Origin: Selaginella tamariscina
Lineage: Eukaryota; Streptophyta; Lycopodiopsida; Selaginellales; Selaginellaceae
Direction: 5' to 3'
Length of the DNA stretch: 64,000 bases
NCBI GenBank assembly: GCA_003024785.1
Contig: PUQB01000637.1
Coordinates: 62,001-126,000 of the forward strand
Of this stretch, positions 9,348 to 20,601 are shown piece by piece; position 1 is the first letter of the stretch; each line of letters begins with the position of its first letter. Under the pieces are notes generated by a model. It was not told the DNA's origin. It was given only the letters and a program-made list of their open reading frames with translations, and ran no database searches. The position numbers were made by a program, and so were the translations under genes.

Positions 9348-12261
9348 TGTCATGTTTTTACTATGATTCCTCTTTACTTTGACATTGACTGTTGTTACCT
9401 ACTGTACTATGTTGACAAGCCCTAGATGTAGTGAGAAACAGCCCCGCTTAGTGCACTTAGGTGTTTAGGGGTAGTCCGGCCGGCTGTCCTTAGATATCTC
9501 GAGAAACTCTAAGCGAAGGTAGCATTACCTTCTAGAAAACTCTTACCTCGTTTTCCGTTCCCGGTTGGATTAATGGCTATTCCGGTGAGTTCGGCATGTT
9601 TGGATATGCTTAGAAATACCCCCAAGTTTGACAGGTTAGGGTTTAGGGGTCGATGGATAAACTCACCAAGTTGTTCCCTTTGGGAATGAGATTTCAGTGC
9701 TAACCCACTTATGTAAACAGGAAAACGGGGGGGGCCTCTGTCACATAAATAAGGTAGTATATAGGAGTGAGGGTTCCTGGTTCATGACTGAGCTCGTTAC
9801 TCTTCTCTCGGTGCAAGCTCTAGCTTGTGTCGTCAAGGCACAACAATCTGTTGTGCCGCCCTAATTTCCAGATGCCAAGGTACGTCCCACCTTCAGGGTA
9901 GCTTACCCTTAACGTTGGCGAATCCATGCCTGGAAGGTCTTGTCGGAATGCACGTTCCAAGAGGCAGAGGTTGAGGCTTGTCTCCAGCCTCCTCCTCCAC
10001 GTCAAGCTAGGTGTAGCACTCACGGCCAAGCAAGGCACATCCGTGTCCTTGTCCAACTGTGGGCGTGGGATCTTGTTTGACAGGTTCATGTTACCTACTT
10101 CCTAAGGGTTTATTGAGGGGTTCTAGAGTTGGCATTTAGGAGCCACGTTTGTGGTACTTGGTGCAACTTTGAATCTAAGGGCTATGGCATGATAGCCCAC
10201 ATCGGGGAAGGCAGTGTCACATGGTACAACGCTTGAGGCACGCCCTTTGGGGTTATGTCATGGGCTTGTTGCTAAGGGGTTGGATACTCTAGCAAACAGA
10301 CATGCTTGTGCTTGCACTAGGGTGCTAAGCCTTGGGCATCCACTCAAGGGAGGTTAGGTCTCGTAATAGGTGTGCTTTGGCACACTTGGCTAGGGGAGTG
10401 TTTCCTTGGAATTCAAGGGTTGAAACAACCTAAACATGTTAACAGGAGCCCTTTCGTGAGGCACTCGTAAGGTCATGTGCTTAAGGGTTATTCCAAACCT
10501 AGCCTTAGGGAGTTTTGCTTAGCAGAACACTCGTGTTCGCCTACGGTGCACACTCGTGTCCTCACTAAGTACTAGCCCTAGGTCTAGGGTATAACTTGGC
10601 CACTCAAACCCTTAGGGGTTAGTCATGGTTTAGGGTACCCCTTGTCGCCCTAAAGGGGTTGTACTCTCGGATGAGGGCGATTCCTCAAGGGGTAAGTGAC
10701 GATGCCTTAGTTATGTCCAGGGGTATGTGTGGAACACACGTCTCCTTGATGGGGGTTAAGGCATGAGCCTGTCTAGGTCTTCTATGGCAAGACCCTAAGT
10801 CAACTAGGTTATCCCTCAAGGGTTTTGGGGGCAGACACTCTAGGGAGACTTAGGCTAAACCCTAAGTCAACTAGGGTTATCCTCAAGGGTTTTGGGGGTA
10901 GACACTCTAGGGAGACTTAGGCTAAACCCTAAGTCAACTAGGGTTATCCCTCAAGGGTTTTGGGGGTAGACACTCTAGGGAGACTTAGGCTAAACCCTAA
11001 GTCAACTAGGGTTATCCCTCAAGGTTTTCGGGGTAGACACTCTAGGGAGACTTAGGCTAAACCCTAAGTCAACTAGGGTTATCCCTCAAGGGTTTTGGGG
11101 TAGACACTCTAGGGAGACTTAGGCTAAACCCTAATTCAACTAGGGTTATCCTCAAGGGTTCTGAGGGTAGACATTCTAGGGAGACTTAGGCTAAACCCTA
11201 AGTCTCCTGTCCACTTGGGCATTAGAGTCTAACCCTAGGGTCGTTGGGGTTGTTCTGAGAAACTTAGCGTTGCTCACACAGGGTAATGACGCCAAATGGC
11301 CACCTGGCAGCCACGTGTTGGCCCTTTGGGTTAAAACTCTAATAGAGGGATTTTAGAGTTGGCATTAAGAGCCACGTTTGTGGTACTTGGTGCAACTCTT
11401 GAATCTAAGGGCTATGGCATGATAGCCCACATCGGGGAAGGCAGTGTCACATGGAGATGTGACACTGGGCTAAACATCACATGATGCAATGCCTGAGGCA
11501 CGCCTTTGGGGTTATGTCATGGGTTTGTCGCCAAGGGATTGGATACTTTAATAAATAGACATGTTTGTGCTTGCCTAGGGAAGTGTTCTCCTTGGAATTC
11601 AAGGGTTGAACAACCTAAACATGTTAGCAGAAGCCCTTTCGTGAGGCACTCGCAAGGTCATGTGCTTAGGGTTATCCCAAACCTAGCCTTAGGGAGTTTG
11701 CTTAACAGAACACTTGTGTTCGCCTACGGTGCACACTCATGTCCTCACTAAGTACTAGCCCTAGGTCTAGGGTATGACTTGGCCACTCAAACCCTTAGGG
11801 TTAGTCATGGTTTAGGGTACTGCTTGTCGCCCTAAAGGGTTGTACTCCTGGATGAGGGTGATTCCTCAAGGGGTAAGTGACGATGCCTTAGCTCTGTCTA
11901 GATGTATGTGTGGAAACACGTCTCCTTGATGGGGTTAGGGCATGAGCCTGTCTAGGTCTTCTAGGGAAGACCCTAAGTCAACTAGGGTTATCCCTTAAGG
12001 GTTTTGGGGGCAGACACTCTAGGGAGACATAGGCTAAACCCTAAGTCAACTAGGGTTATCAAGGGTTTTGGGGGTAGACACTCTAGGGAGACTTAGGCTA
12101 AACCCTAAGTCTCCTATCCACTTGGGCATTAAAGTCTAACCTTAGGGGTCGTTGGAGTTGTTCTGGGAACTTAGCGTTGCTCACACAGGGTGATGACGCC
12201 GAATGGCCACCTGGAAGCCACGTGTTGCCACGTGTTGGCCCTTTGGGTTAAAACTCTGACA
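9348..12261 (+). repeat. Solo LTR-B with 5-bp target duplication
   Basis: It starts TGTCATG and ends CTCTGACA. CCTAG is present immediately before (9343-9347) and after (12262-12266), and the uninterrupted LTR-A at 4810-4830 has one copy, which is direct proof of insertion. At 2914 bp it is unusually long because the distal half is duplicated in tandem (about 10110-11340 and 11341-12261). It also contains 67-bp minisatellites. Confidence 0.88.
10793..11195 (+). repeat. 67-bp tandem repeat, six units, inside LTR-B
   Basis: Units start with CCCTAAGTCAACTAGGGTTA at 10793, 10860, 10927, 10995, 11062 and 11129, giving periods of 67-68 bp. Two-unit versions occur at 11971-12101 and 14996-15131, and inverted at about 30880-31020. 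The unit is telomere-like in composition (CCCTAA, AGGGTT). Confidence 0.92.
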
Positions 12262-12589
12262 CCTAGGGGGGGGTTTACGACGTGGGGTTAGGGCAACCCT
12301 AGGTTAGGTCAACCCTAGGGGTGTCCCTAACCCTTATTTTGACAAGCTATAATTTGCAAAGAACCTAACCTGGAACGTCAAAAACGGGGGAGGGTTATCT
12401 AAATGGAAGTGCTAGCTTCGCCTAGAGTTTCTTGCAAATACCTAACGACACCCGGCCGGACCATCACTAGATACCCAAGTGCACTATGCGGGCATGTTTC
12501 TATTACATCTAGGGTTCGTCACATAATATAGTAGGTAACAACAGTCAAACCCCAAAGTAAAGGGTCGAGTCAGAGTAAAAACTATGACA

Positions 12590-12964
12590 CACTCCCTGCC
12601 TTTGAAAATGTCAATGTCCTCGTTGACGTCTAACTCTAAGACTAGACTAGGTTAGGAAAAATTAACTGAAAATTAACGCTAATCACTCTATGCGGAGTCA
12701 GCAAAAAGTTCACAAGTTTTATTACCCCCTTGCATTACGCGAAGCCAAATACTTCATAACCGTCGTTCACTAAGTGAGAACTCAGCTGCCAGAGGTACCA
12801 CCTGTGACAAGAAGTCATTTGAAGACCTTTGCACGTCTGCAAAGTCTGTCACCCGACACAGACAACAAGTTAGTTAATTTCTTTTAGTTAACTAGAATTT
12901 ATATCAGAGGCATCTAGTTAATGTTGTCTGTCGGCCCCTAGGTTAAGAAGAAATAATTTATTTC
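12590..12964 (-). other. 3' untranslated region and polypurine tract of chromovirus copy 3
   Basis: The minus strand ends with AAAGGCAGGGAGTG next to the LTR at 12589. The preceding roughly 370 bp, including a GCAAGGGGGTAATAAAACTT-like block, match the 3' ends of the non-coding elements at 24545-24878 and 30380-30717. This shared block links the coding and non-coding elements. Confidence 0.75.
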
Positions 12965-13735
12965 TTAATTAGTTTGAGACCTTGCCTCAAACTCATTCAC
13001 CAACTCCATTGCGTTTTGTAGATTCTCTAATGTCGATTCGCACGCCGGATAGCCGTTCCATTTGACGAGATACTCAAACTTACGTTTTTGCAGTCCATAA
13101 ACCTTCTTTTTGCTCAATATGGATTCGACTTCGTACTCCGTACCTTCATGAACCAGCTCAGGGGGCGGACGTAAGTTTTCATATCTTTGTGGATGTTTCT
13201 CATCTTTGTGGAATGGCTCGAGCAAACTGACATAAAACACATTGTGTATTGTTCCCAACTCTGGAGGAAGATCTAACTCATAAGCCACTTTCCCAACTTG
13301 GTTCACCACCTTGTATGGACCTATGTAGTGTGACAGAAACTTCCTCGAAAGAGTCATTGGAACCTTCAAGTTTTTGGTACTCAACAATACCATATCCCCA
13401 ACTTGATACTCTACATCCCGCTGATGCTTATCGTACTGCTGACGATACCTTTCTGTGCTGCAGCCATCACTTAACTTGCAGCTTCCCATGTTCGATTATA
13501 ATTGTCCCGTGAACTCTGCTACAGATGGAACTCGATTGCTATCGTCTCTCCGTAACACCATACTCTGAGGAATACCACCCTTATTCCCAGTTAACACTTC
13601 CATCGGGCTACATCCGATTGTAGTGTGTGTCGAGTTATTGTAACATATCTCAGCCATATCCAAGTGTTCAGCCCAATCAAGTTGATCACCTTGAACATAG
13701 CATCTGAGATAGTCCTCGAATTGTCGGTTCACTCT
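12965..13735 (-). pseudogene. Integrase C-terminus with chromodomain (copy 3)
   Basis: Minus-strand order: integrase core end (YLRCYVQGDQLDWAEHLDMA at about 13650-13710), GPY/F-like module (SHYIGPYKVVNQVGKVAYEL near 13280-13335), then a chromodomain at about 12986-13135 with EYEVESIL and FEYLVKWNGYP. In chromoviruses this domain guides integration to methylated-histone chromatin. Compared with copy 2, copy 3 lacks a short Trp-containing piece after YPACEST, so an aromatic residue of the fold is missing. A stop and frame change near 13490-13500 split it. Confidence 0.88.
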
Positions 13736-13778
13736 CTCTGTTTACCATCAGTTTGCAGATGGTAAGCCGTACTGAACT

Positions 13779-15292
13779 TATCTACTGGGACCTGATCCTA
13801 AGTCAACTAGGTTATCCCTCAAGGGTTTGGGGTAGACACTCTAAGTATATTTCTCTGGGAATGAGATTTCAGTGCTAGCCCACTTATGTAAACAGGAAAA
13901 CAGGGGGGGGGGCTCTGTCACATAAATAAAGTAGTATATAGGAGTGAGGGTTCCTAGGTTCATGACTGAGCTCGTTACTCTTCTCCCGGTGCAAGCTCTA
14001 GCTTGTGTCGTCAAGGCACAACCCTTGTTGTGCCGCCCTAACTTCCAGATGCCAGGGGTACGTCCCACCTTCGGGGTAGCTTACCCTTAACGTTGGCGAA
14101 TCCATGTCTGGGAGGTCTTGTGAAGAATGCACGTTCCAAGAGGTAGAGGTAGAGGCTTGTCTCCAACCTCCTCCTCCATGTCAAGCTAGGTGTAGCACTC
14201 ACGGCCAAGCAAGGCACATCCGGTCCTTGTCCAACTGTGGGCGTGAGATCTTGTTTAACAGGTTCACATTACCAGTTCCTGAGGGATAATTGAGGGGTTC
14301 TAGAGTTGGCATTTAGAGTCATGTTTGTGGCACTTGGTGCAAACTCTTGAATCTAAGGGCTATGGCATGATAGCCCACATCGGGGAAGCAGTGTACATGG
14401 AGATGTGACACTGGGCTAAACATCACATGGTGCAACACCTGAGGCACGCCCTTTGGGGTTTGTCATGGGCTTGTCACAAGGGGTTGAATTCCTTAGCAAA
14501 TAGACATGCTTGTGCTTGCACTAGGGTGCTAAGCCTTGGGCATCCGCTCAAGGAAGGTTAGGTCTCATAACTTAGGTGTGCTCTGACACACTTGGCTAGG
14601 GGAGTGTTCTCCTTGGAATTCAAGGGTTGAACAAACCTAAGCGTGTTAGCAGGAGCCCTTTCGTGAGGCACTCGCAAGGTCATGTGCTTAAGGTTATCCC
14701 AAACCTAGCCTTAGGGAGTTTGCTTAGCAGAACACTCGTGTCCGCCTACGGCGCACACTCGTGTCCTCACTAAGTACTAGCCCTAGTTCTAGGGTATAAC
14801 TTGGCCACTCAAACCTTAGGGGTTAGTCGTGTTCAGGGTACCCCTTGTCGCCCTAAAGGGGTTGTACTCCCGGATGAGGGTGATTCCTCAAGGGGTAAGT
14901 GATGATGCCTTAGCTCTGTCTAGGGGTATGTGTGGAACACACGTCTCCTTGATGGGGGTTAAGGCATGAGCATGTCTAGGTCTTCTAGGGCAAGACCTTA
15001 AGTCAACTAGGGTTATCCCTCAAGGGTTTGGGTGGTAGACACTCTAGAGAGACTTAGGCTAAACCCTAAGTCAACTAGGGTTAACCCTCAAGGGTTCTGG
15101 GGGCAGACATTCTAGGGAGACTTAGGCTAAACCCTAAGTCTCTTGTCCACTTGGGCATTAGAGTCTAACCCTAGGGGTCGTTGGGGTTGTTCTGAGAAAC
15201 TTAGCGTTGCTTCACATAGGGTGATGACGCCGATGGCCATCTGGCAGCCACGTATTGCCACGTGTTGGCCCTTTGGGTTAAAACTCTTGACA
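13779..15292 (+). repeat. Rearranged LTR-B
   Basis: Begins with a distal LTR-B piece (13779-13843). It then jumps to the promoter-proximal part (AGTATATTTCTCTGGGAATG at 13844, G-run near 13903) and runs to a proper LTR end, CTCTTGACA at 15292. The first roughly 300 bp of the LTR are missing. No PBS follows, so it is not the 5' LTR of an intact element. Confidence 0.7.
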
Positions 15293-16459
15293 TCTTGTGT
15301 TATACCATAGATCAAAGAGTTGCTTGCTCTTGAATGGGTGGATGAGACCAATGATGGAGCTTCATCGGTCGGTTTAGGGGTGCCCTTTGGCTCCATATTT
15401 GTTTCTTATGCAGGCGGAAGCACTTCACACTCACTTGTTGGCTCCTCAACCTTTGCTACCACAAGGACAACGCACTAAGTATCAAGTGCAAGTGAGATGG
15501 ATTCATGCACCACGAAAGCAAAAGGAGGTCTAGGGTTAATCTTGCAAACCGAAGGCTTAGGCACTCCTAGTGAAGCTGTTGGTTATTGGAGGTTTATCCC
15601 CGGGACAACAGCCATGGAAGGTTCTTCTATGTGATGTGTTGAGCAAGATCCAACCGGCAAGGGCGTTAGGGTGAACAACACAATGGGCAAGAGATAGTGT
15701 GTGGTTTCTGGCAGCCTCCCCGCTAAAGCTACCAATGATCCATGAATCTTTCACAGGCAAACTCCTGGGCATGTGGGGAAAAGCTCAAAAACATGATACA
15801 CGATACCTCCAAGGGCTGAGTGGAATATCTAAGCTCCAAATATTCCTGAATGAGTTGATGAGAATTTGAGGAGGGTTCAATACTGGGGGAAGAGAAGATG
15901 CCCCAGTCTTTGCGAGATTGTTTTCAAGAGATGGCATAGGGCGGATTGAAAAGGGTGCAACAACTAGAGGACGTGGAGCAAGGAAAACTCGCATGATAGC
16001 ACATTGAATCTAGCAGTGGGAGGACCACTAGTGCAGATAGTGGGAGATACCATGAGTAGAGCCGTGAGAATCCTTTGTGTATGCGCATGATAGATTGCGA
16101 GAGATGGGGAGTTGACAAGAACATGAGCCTAAGACTGGGGATTGGTTCTTGTTGGAGACCAGCAATTATAAATAGTGTGGTTTGTTTATGATGTAGGTGG
16201 CAAGAAAGGGGCAATATTTTGAAATTGTCCAGGATGGCCTATACAGCCACATGTAGTAACAATTGTGCCACTACCATACCTGTCACGAGCACAACTAGCC
16301 AGGGTGATAAACATGGAGGAAAATGACCAAGGGTGGATTCGTGCATGCGACATGGTGAGTGGAGAATACTATACTTGTTTTGCAAGAAAGCAGTAGAGGA
16401 GCTAGACTTTGACCTAAAGGCATGGCACTGGTCAACAAAGTGCAAATGGAGGTCATTTC
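15293..16459. other. Unassigned 1.17-kb segment between LTR-B pieces
   Basis: Sequence unlike any other part of the window: not LTR, not chromovirus, not the non-coding interiors. Both strands hold only short broken frames. One plus-strand frame near 15575-15875 stays open for about 60 codons between stops, and another short one runs near 16340-16465. It could be a fragment of a non-LTR element, captured host sequence or pre-insertion host DNA. No function is assigned. Confidence 0.4.
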
Positions 16460-17443
16460 TGTGTCCTTGTCCAATTGTGGCGTGGGATCTTGTTTAACAG
16501 GTTCACATTACCTAGTTCCTAAGGGTTCACTAAGGGGTTCTAGAGTTGGCATTTAGGAGCCACGTTTGTGGCACTTGGTGCAACTCTCAATCTAAGGCTA
16601 TGGCATGATAGCCCATATCATGGAAGGTAGTGTCACATGGAGATGTGACATTGGGCTAGACGTCACACGATATAACGCATGAGACACACCCTTTGGGGTT
16701 GTGTCGTGGGCTTGTCGCCAAGGGGTTGGATACTCTAGCAAACAAACATGCTTGTGCTCGCACTAGGGTGCTAAGCCTTGGGCATTTGCTCAAGGGAGGT
16801 TAGGTCTCATAACTAGGTGTGCTTAGGCACTTGGCTAGGGAGTGTTCTCCTTGGAATCCAGGGGTTGAACAACCTAAGCTTGTTAGCAGGAGCCTTTTCG
16901 TGAAGCACTCACAAGGTCATGTACTTAGGGTTATCCAAACCTAGCCTTAGGGAGTTTGCTTAGCAGAACACTCGTGTTTGCCTACGGTGCACACTCGTGT
17001 CCTTACTAAGTATTAGCCCTAGGTCTAGGGTATGACTTGGCCACTTAAACCCTTAGGGGTTAGTCGTGGTTCATGGTACCCCTTGTCGCCCTAAAGGGGT
17101 TATACTCCCGGATGAGGGTGATTCCTCAAGAGGTAAGTGACGATGTCTTGTCTTTGTCACGGGGGTATGTGTGAGACACATCTCCTTTGTGGGTTAGGGC
17201 ATGAGCATGTCTAGGTCTACTGGATGATCCTAAAGTCTACTTGGGTTATCCTCTAGGGTTCAGGAGATGGTCTCTAGGGGACTTAGGGTAGGACTCTAAG
17301 TCTTCTGCCTAATTAAGCTTCTAAGTCAGACTCTTAGGGTTATCTTGGAAGACTTAGCGTTGCTCACACAAGGTGATGACGCCAAATGACCACTTGGCAG
17401 CCATGTGTTACCATGTGTTAGCCCTTCAAGTTAAAACTCCACA
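16460..17443 (+). repeat. LTR-B, 5'-truncated, next to a PBS
   Basis: Starts inside LTR-B at GTGTCCTTGTCC and runs to AAACTCCACA at 17443. A PBS variant TGGTATCGGTGC (17446-17457) follows directly, so this is the remainder of a 5' LTR. Confidence 0.75.
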
Positions 17444-20058
17444 ATTGGTATCGGTGCCTATTCTCTACGTCAGTAGGACTACCTAAAGTTGTGGGTGTTT
17501 TAAGGTTTAGTTAGTTCTAAATTCTTGAAGTACTCTATCACAGCGCTGGAGAGTTGGTCCTGAGATCTATAACTCTTTAGAGTACACCTACTTCATAAAT
17601 GGGTGGGGTATGGACTCGAATTCAAAGGTAACACTTAGAAGTCAACTTCCAAGTTGTATGCCAAGTTATTTTACTTTGGTCGTCCTAGTTACTTTACCAT
17701 ATACTTCTACGAGACATGGCATATTAGTTTGTTCTAGCTTACAAACTAAGTCTTGTGAGGTGGGTCTTGTGATATCCTAAGTCTACACATTATCGAAAAT
17801 TTTTTTTTTCTTTAAAGGTGTTTGAATTTGAGATAACACATGATTTGAAACAGACAGTGTCCATTGAGTTTTGGCTTAGGCAAGATTCAATATTAGGTTC
17901 AATAATAGTGTTCAAACAGGGAAAGGCTTATGTTAAATGTGCATCTTTGACTTGGGAGAAGGGGCATATTCAAACATAAGAAAACACTACATTTTGACAT
18001 AAATTGTAAAATAACTCTCATTATAGTGCATGTTTCCAGAGTGTAACTTTAAAAGTAGACTATGGTGTTGAACTTGTAATACAACGGAATGTCGGATATT
18101 ATCATATGACGAATATGTTAAGCTGTTGGTTCGAAGCTCTAATGTAATCAAAGTATTGTCCGATGTTCGCAATATTTTGATGATGCTAGCTACAAGTAAC
18201 ATTAGGTGAAATAGTTTACTAAGTTTCAAGTACTTAATTTGAATAAAGTACAACTTGAAACCTTAGTTGGTTGTAAGCGTGCACTTTGTATTCAAGTTAG
18301 CTAGCTCGACTAACTTGATTATGAAGTTATTTCATGTGGGATATAAGAATGGATAGAATAATAGATTTTGATAGTAGATGAATTTAATGTTGCATCCCTA
18401 TCAATGCAGCTTTTGGAATGGATGCATGATCTATCATAAAAAGTAATGTTGGAAACATATGTTTACATTTTTATTTATTGAGTCATGAAGGACTTGCATA
18501 GTAAAGGCATTCGACACACACTTGTGCATTTTCATTATTAACTTTTTAATCTTAGAATCTGTAATGTTGTTTGTAATGTGGGGATAAGCTCTTAAACAAG
18601 GGTGATTCCTTGGTTAAGAAGAGCATGATTTGGGATTCTCCACTTAGTTTATCGATTAAGTAAGGAAACTTGCTAAGTTTGATAACTTTGTTGAGAATTA
18701 TCAATGAGACAGTAACTGTCGGATTTCCATGGAGGTTTAAGTGTATATACCCCCTCAAAGAGTCGTATTTGATGAGAATCAGAAGTTGGTATTGTTTTGA
18801 ATATCGATTTCATTTTAAAGTTGAATACGATTATTCAAAAAGACGGTTTCTTAAGTTTGCACCATGGTCGCAAATGTGGGAACTTAAAGAATTTATAAAT
18901 AGGTATCTTCAGTTTTTGGAATACCAAAAAATAAATTATTCTTGACTCAAGTTTGATTGTATTCCTTGGGTTAATTATTGGTCTTATCTCAACGTTCGAT
19001 GGTGTTCCTTGAGTTTGGTTCAATATTCTTGAAAGTACGATATTGAGTTTTGTGATTAACTTAAGAAGTTGGGTTTTTCTTGATGATCATAGTCATGGTT
19101 CCTAGTGTATGGTCCAATATCCGATACAAAATACGGGTTTCCTATCACCTCATTTGTTGAGATATTTATATTCTAGACTTTAAAAATATTTGTGACAATC
19201 TTTTCAAGATTGATTATAAATGGCTTGTCAACTATGGTATGATATTTCTTCAATACTGAGTTTAGAACACTCAATATCAGAACTTGGTTATGATCACATG
19301 AGGTGGCCATAATCATAAATATAAAGACTTAAACAGACCTGAGTTCGACACTTTGGTAAGGCACTACCTTAGTGTTGTAACTTGAAATGTGTTTTCAAGT
19401 TAGCTAAGAAATAAAGCGTTTCTTAATACATTGCTTGAGGAACAATGTGGTACTTTGTGAATTACTAGGTGTTTAATGGATAATGTATCTTAGTTCAACG
19501 TGTTGAATTAAATATCTTATTCATGTTTGGGAGATCTGTTGAATTATGAGATATGACTGAAACATGAAGTTAAATATGACACTTTAGTGTATGATAAACA
19601 TTTATGTGGAGGTTGATTTCTTACCAAATCAGTTAGATGAACCAGACACTAGTTCATGATTCCTCTTAGTCTTCTGAACAAGTTCCTCAGAATATTGTCA
19701 TAACATTATATTTTTCATCTCAAAAACTGAAGATCGGTTCATGTAAACTAAGACCATGTATATATTATAGTTGTAACATTTCGATAAATTGATATAATTG
19801 TAAAGTTTATATCCGCTAATATAATAACTAGTTGGTAAGCTTAGGATTTGAATATTACAACGATCATTATCCATTCAAGAGTATCAATATCGAAATGCAA
19901 CTGTTTATAGAATAAGGATTAGTTTTTAAAAGATTTTATTAAAACTCTAGTTGCTCCAATTAGTGAAAATGCTATACTTCGGTATAGTGTTTGAGAAACA
20001 TTTACATAATCAGTTTGAGAGCTGGACATGAATATAATGTTACGAAGACGTGTAGTAT
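17444..20058 (+). mobile_element. 5' interior of a non-coding LTR-B element
   Basis: Begins with the PBS (17446-17457) and a leader beginning CTATTCTCTACG that resembles those after 22302 and 26840. No protein domain is present in 2.6 kb. The sequence aligns in order with 26827-29100, and its last part also matches 5160-5750. It is broken at 20059 by another LTR. Confidence 0.75.
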
Positions 20059-20601
20059 TGTCATAGTTTTTACTATGATTTCAACCCTTTACTTTGGACA
20101 TTGACTGTTGTTACCTACCGAGTCCGTTGACAGACCCTAGAGGGTGTAAGAAACAGGCCCGCTTAGTGCACTTGGGTATCTATGATGGTCTGGTCGGGTG
20201 TCACTAGGTATTTGCAAGAAACTCTAGGCAAAGCTAGCACTTACCTTCTAAAAAGCCCCTCTTGGTGATTGTGTCCCATTTGGATTTTTGGTTGGCTCTG
20301 GTGAGTTCGGCGTGTCGGATATGGTTAAAAACACCCCTAGGGTTCACTCAACCCCACGCCCTAAACCCCTTGGGGTAGGGTTTAGGGGTTGATGGTGTTG
20401 ATTGGGTAAAACTCACCGTCTCTTTTGCATTGGGGATAGATTTCCATGCCAGCCCACTTATTAGAATGGCATTTTAGGGGTGGTGGGCTCCGTCATAGAA
20501 AGGTAAGAGAATAGGGTGGGGCAAGTAGGCCAAAGACTGAGAGGTCTCTGGTTCCTTCCTCCTCGCCGGCATGGGTTCGTCTCAGGTCGTCAAGGCATAC
20601 T
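20059..20601 (+). repeat. LTR-B, first 543 bp only
   Basis: Starts TGTCATAGTTTTTACTATGA after the interior motif GTGTAGTAT, which is continuous at 5745-5756, so it is an insertion. It matches the LTR at 24879 in subtype, with the shared GTCCGTTGACAGACC block. It is interrupted at 20602 by a second LTR-B of another subtype. Confidence 0.78.

Larger units (their letters stand above)
8698..13778 (-). mobile_element. Chromovirus copy 3, 3' fragment with nested solo LTR-B
   Basis: On the minus strand this holds the integrase C-terminus with chromodomain (13735-12965), a 3' untranslated region with polypurine tract (12964-12590), and LTR-A. That LTR is split into 12589-12262 and 9347-8698 by a solo LTR-B at 9348-12261. 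At the other side the element stops abruptly at about 13778, inside integrase, where LTR-B sequence resumes. It is a truncated, inactive copy. Confidence 0.82.

Noticed and set aside
10793..11195. Possible CRISPR-like array
   Set aside because: Units are contiguous 67-bp tandem copies with no unique spacers, inside an LTR of a plant genome.
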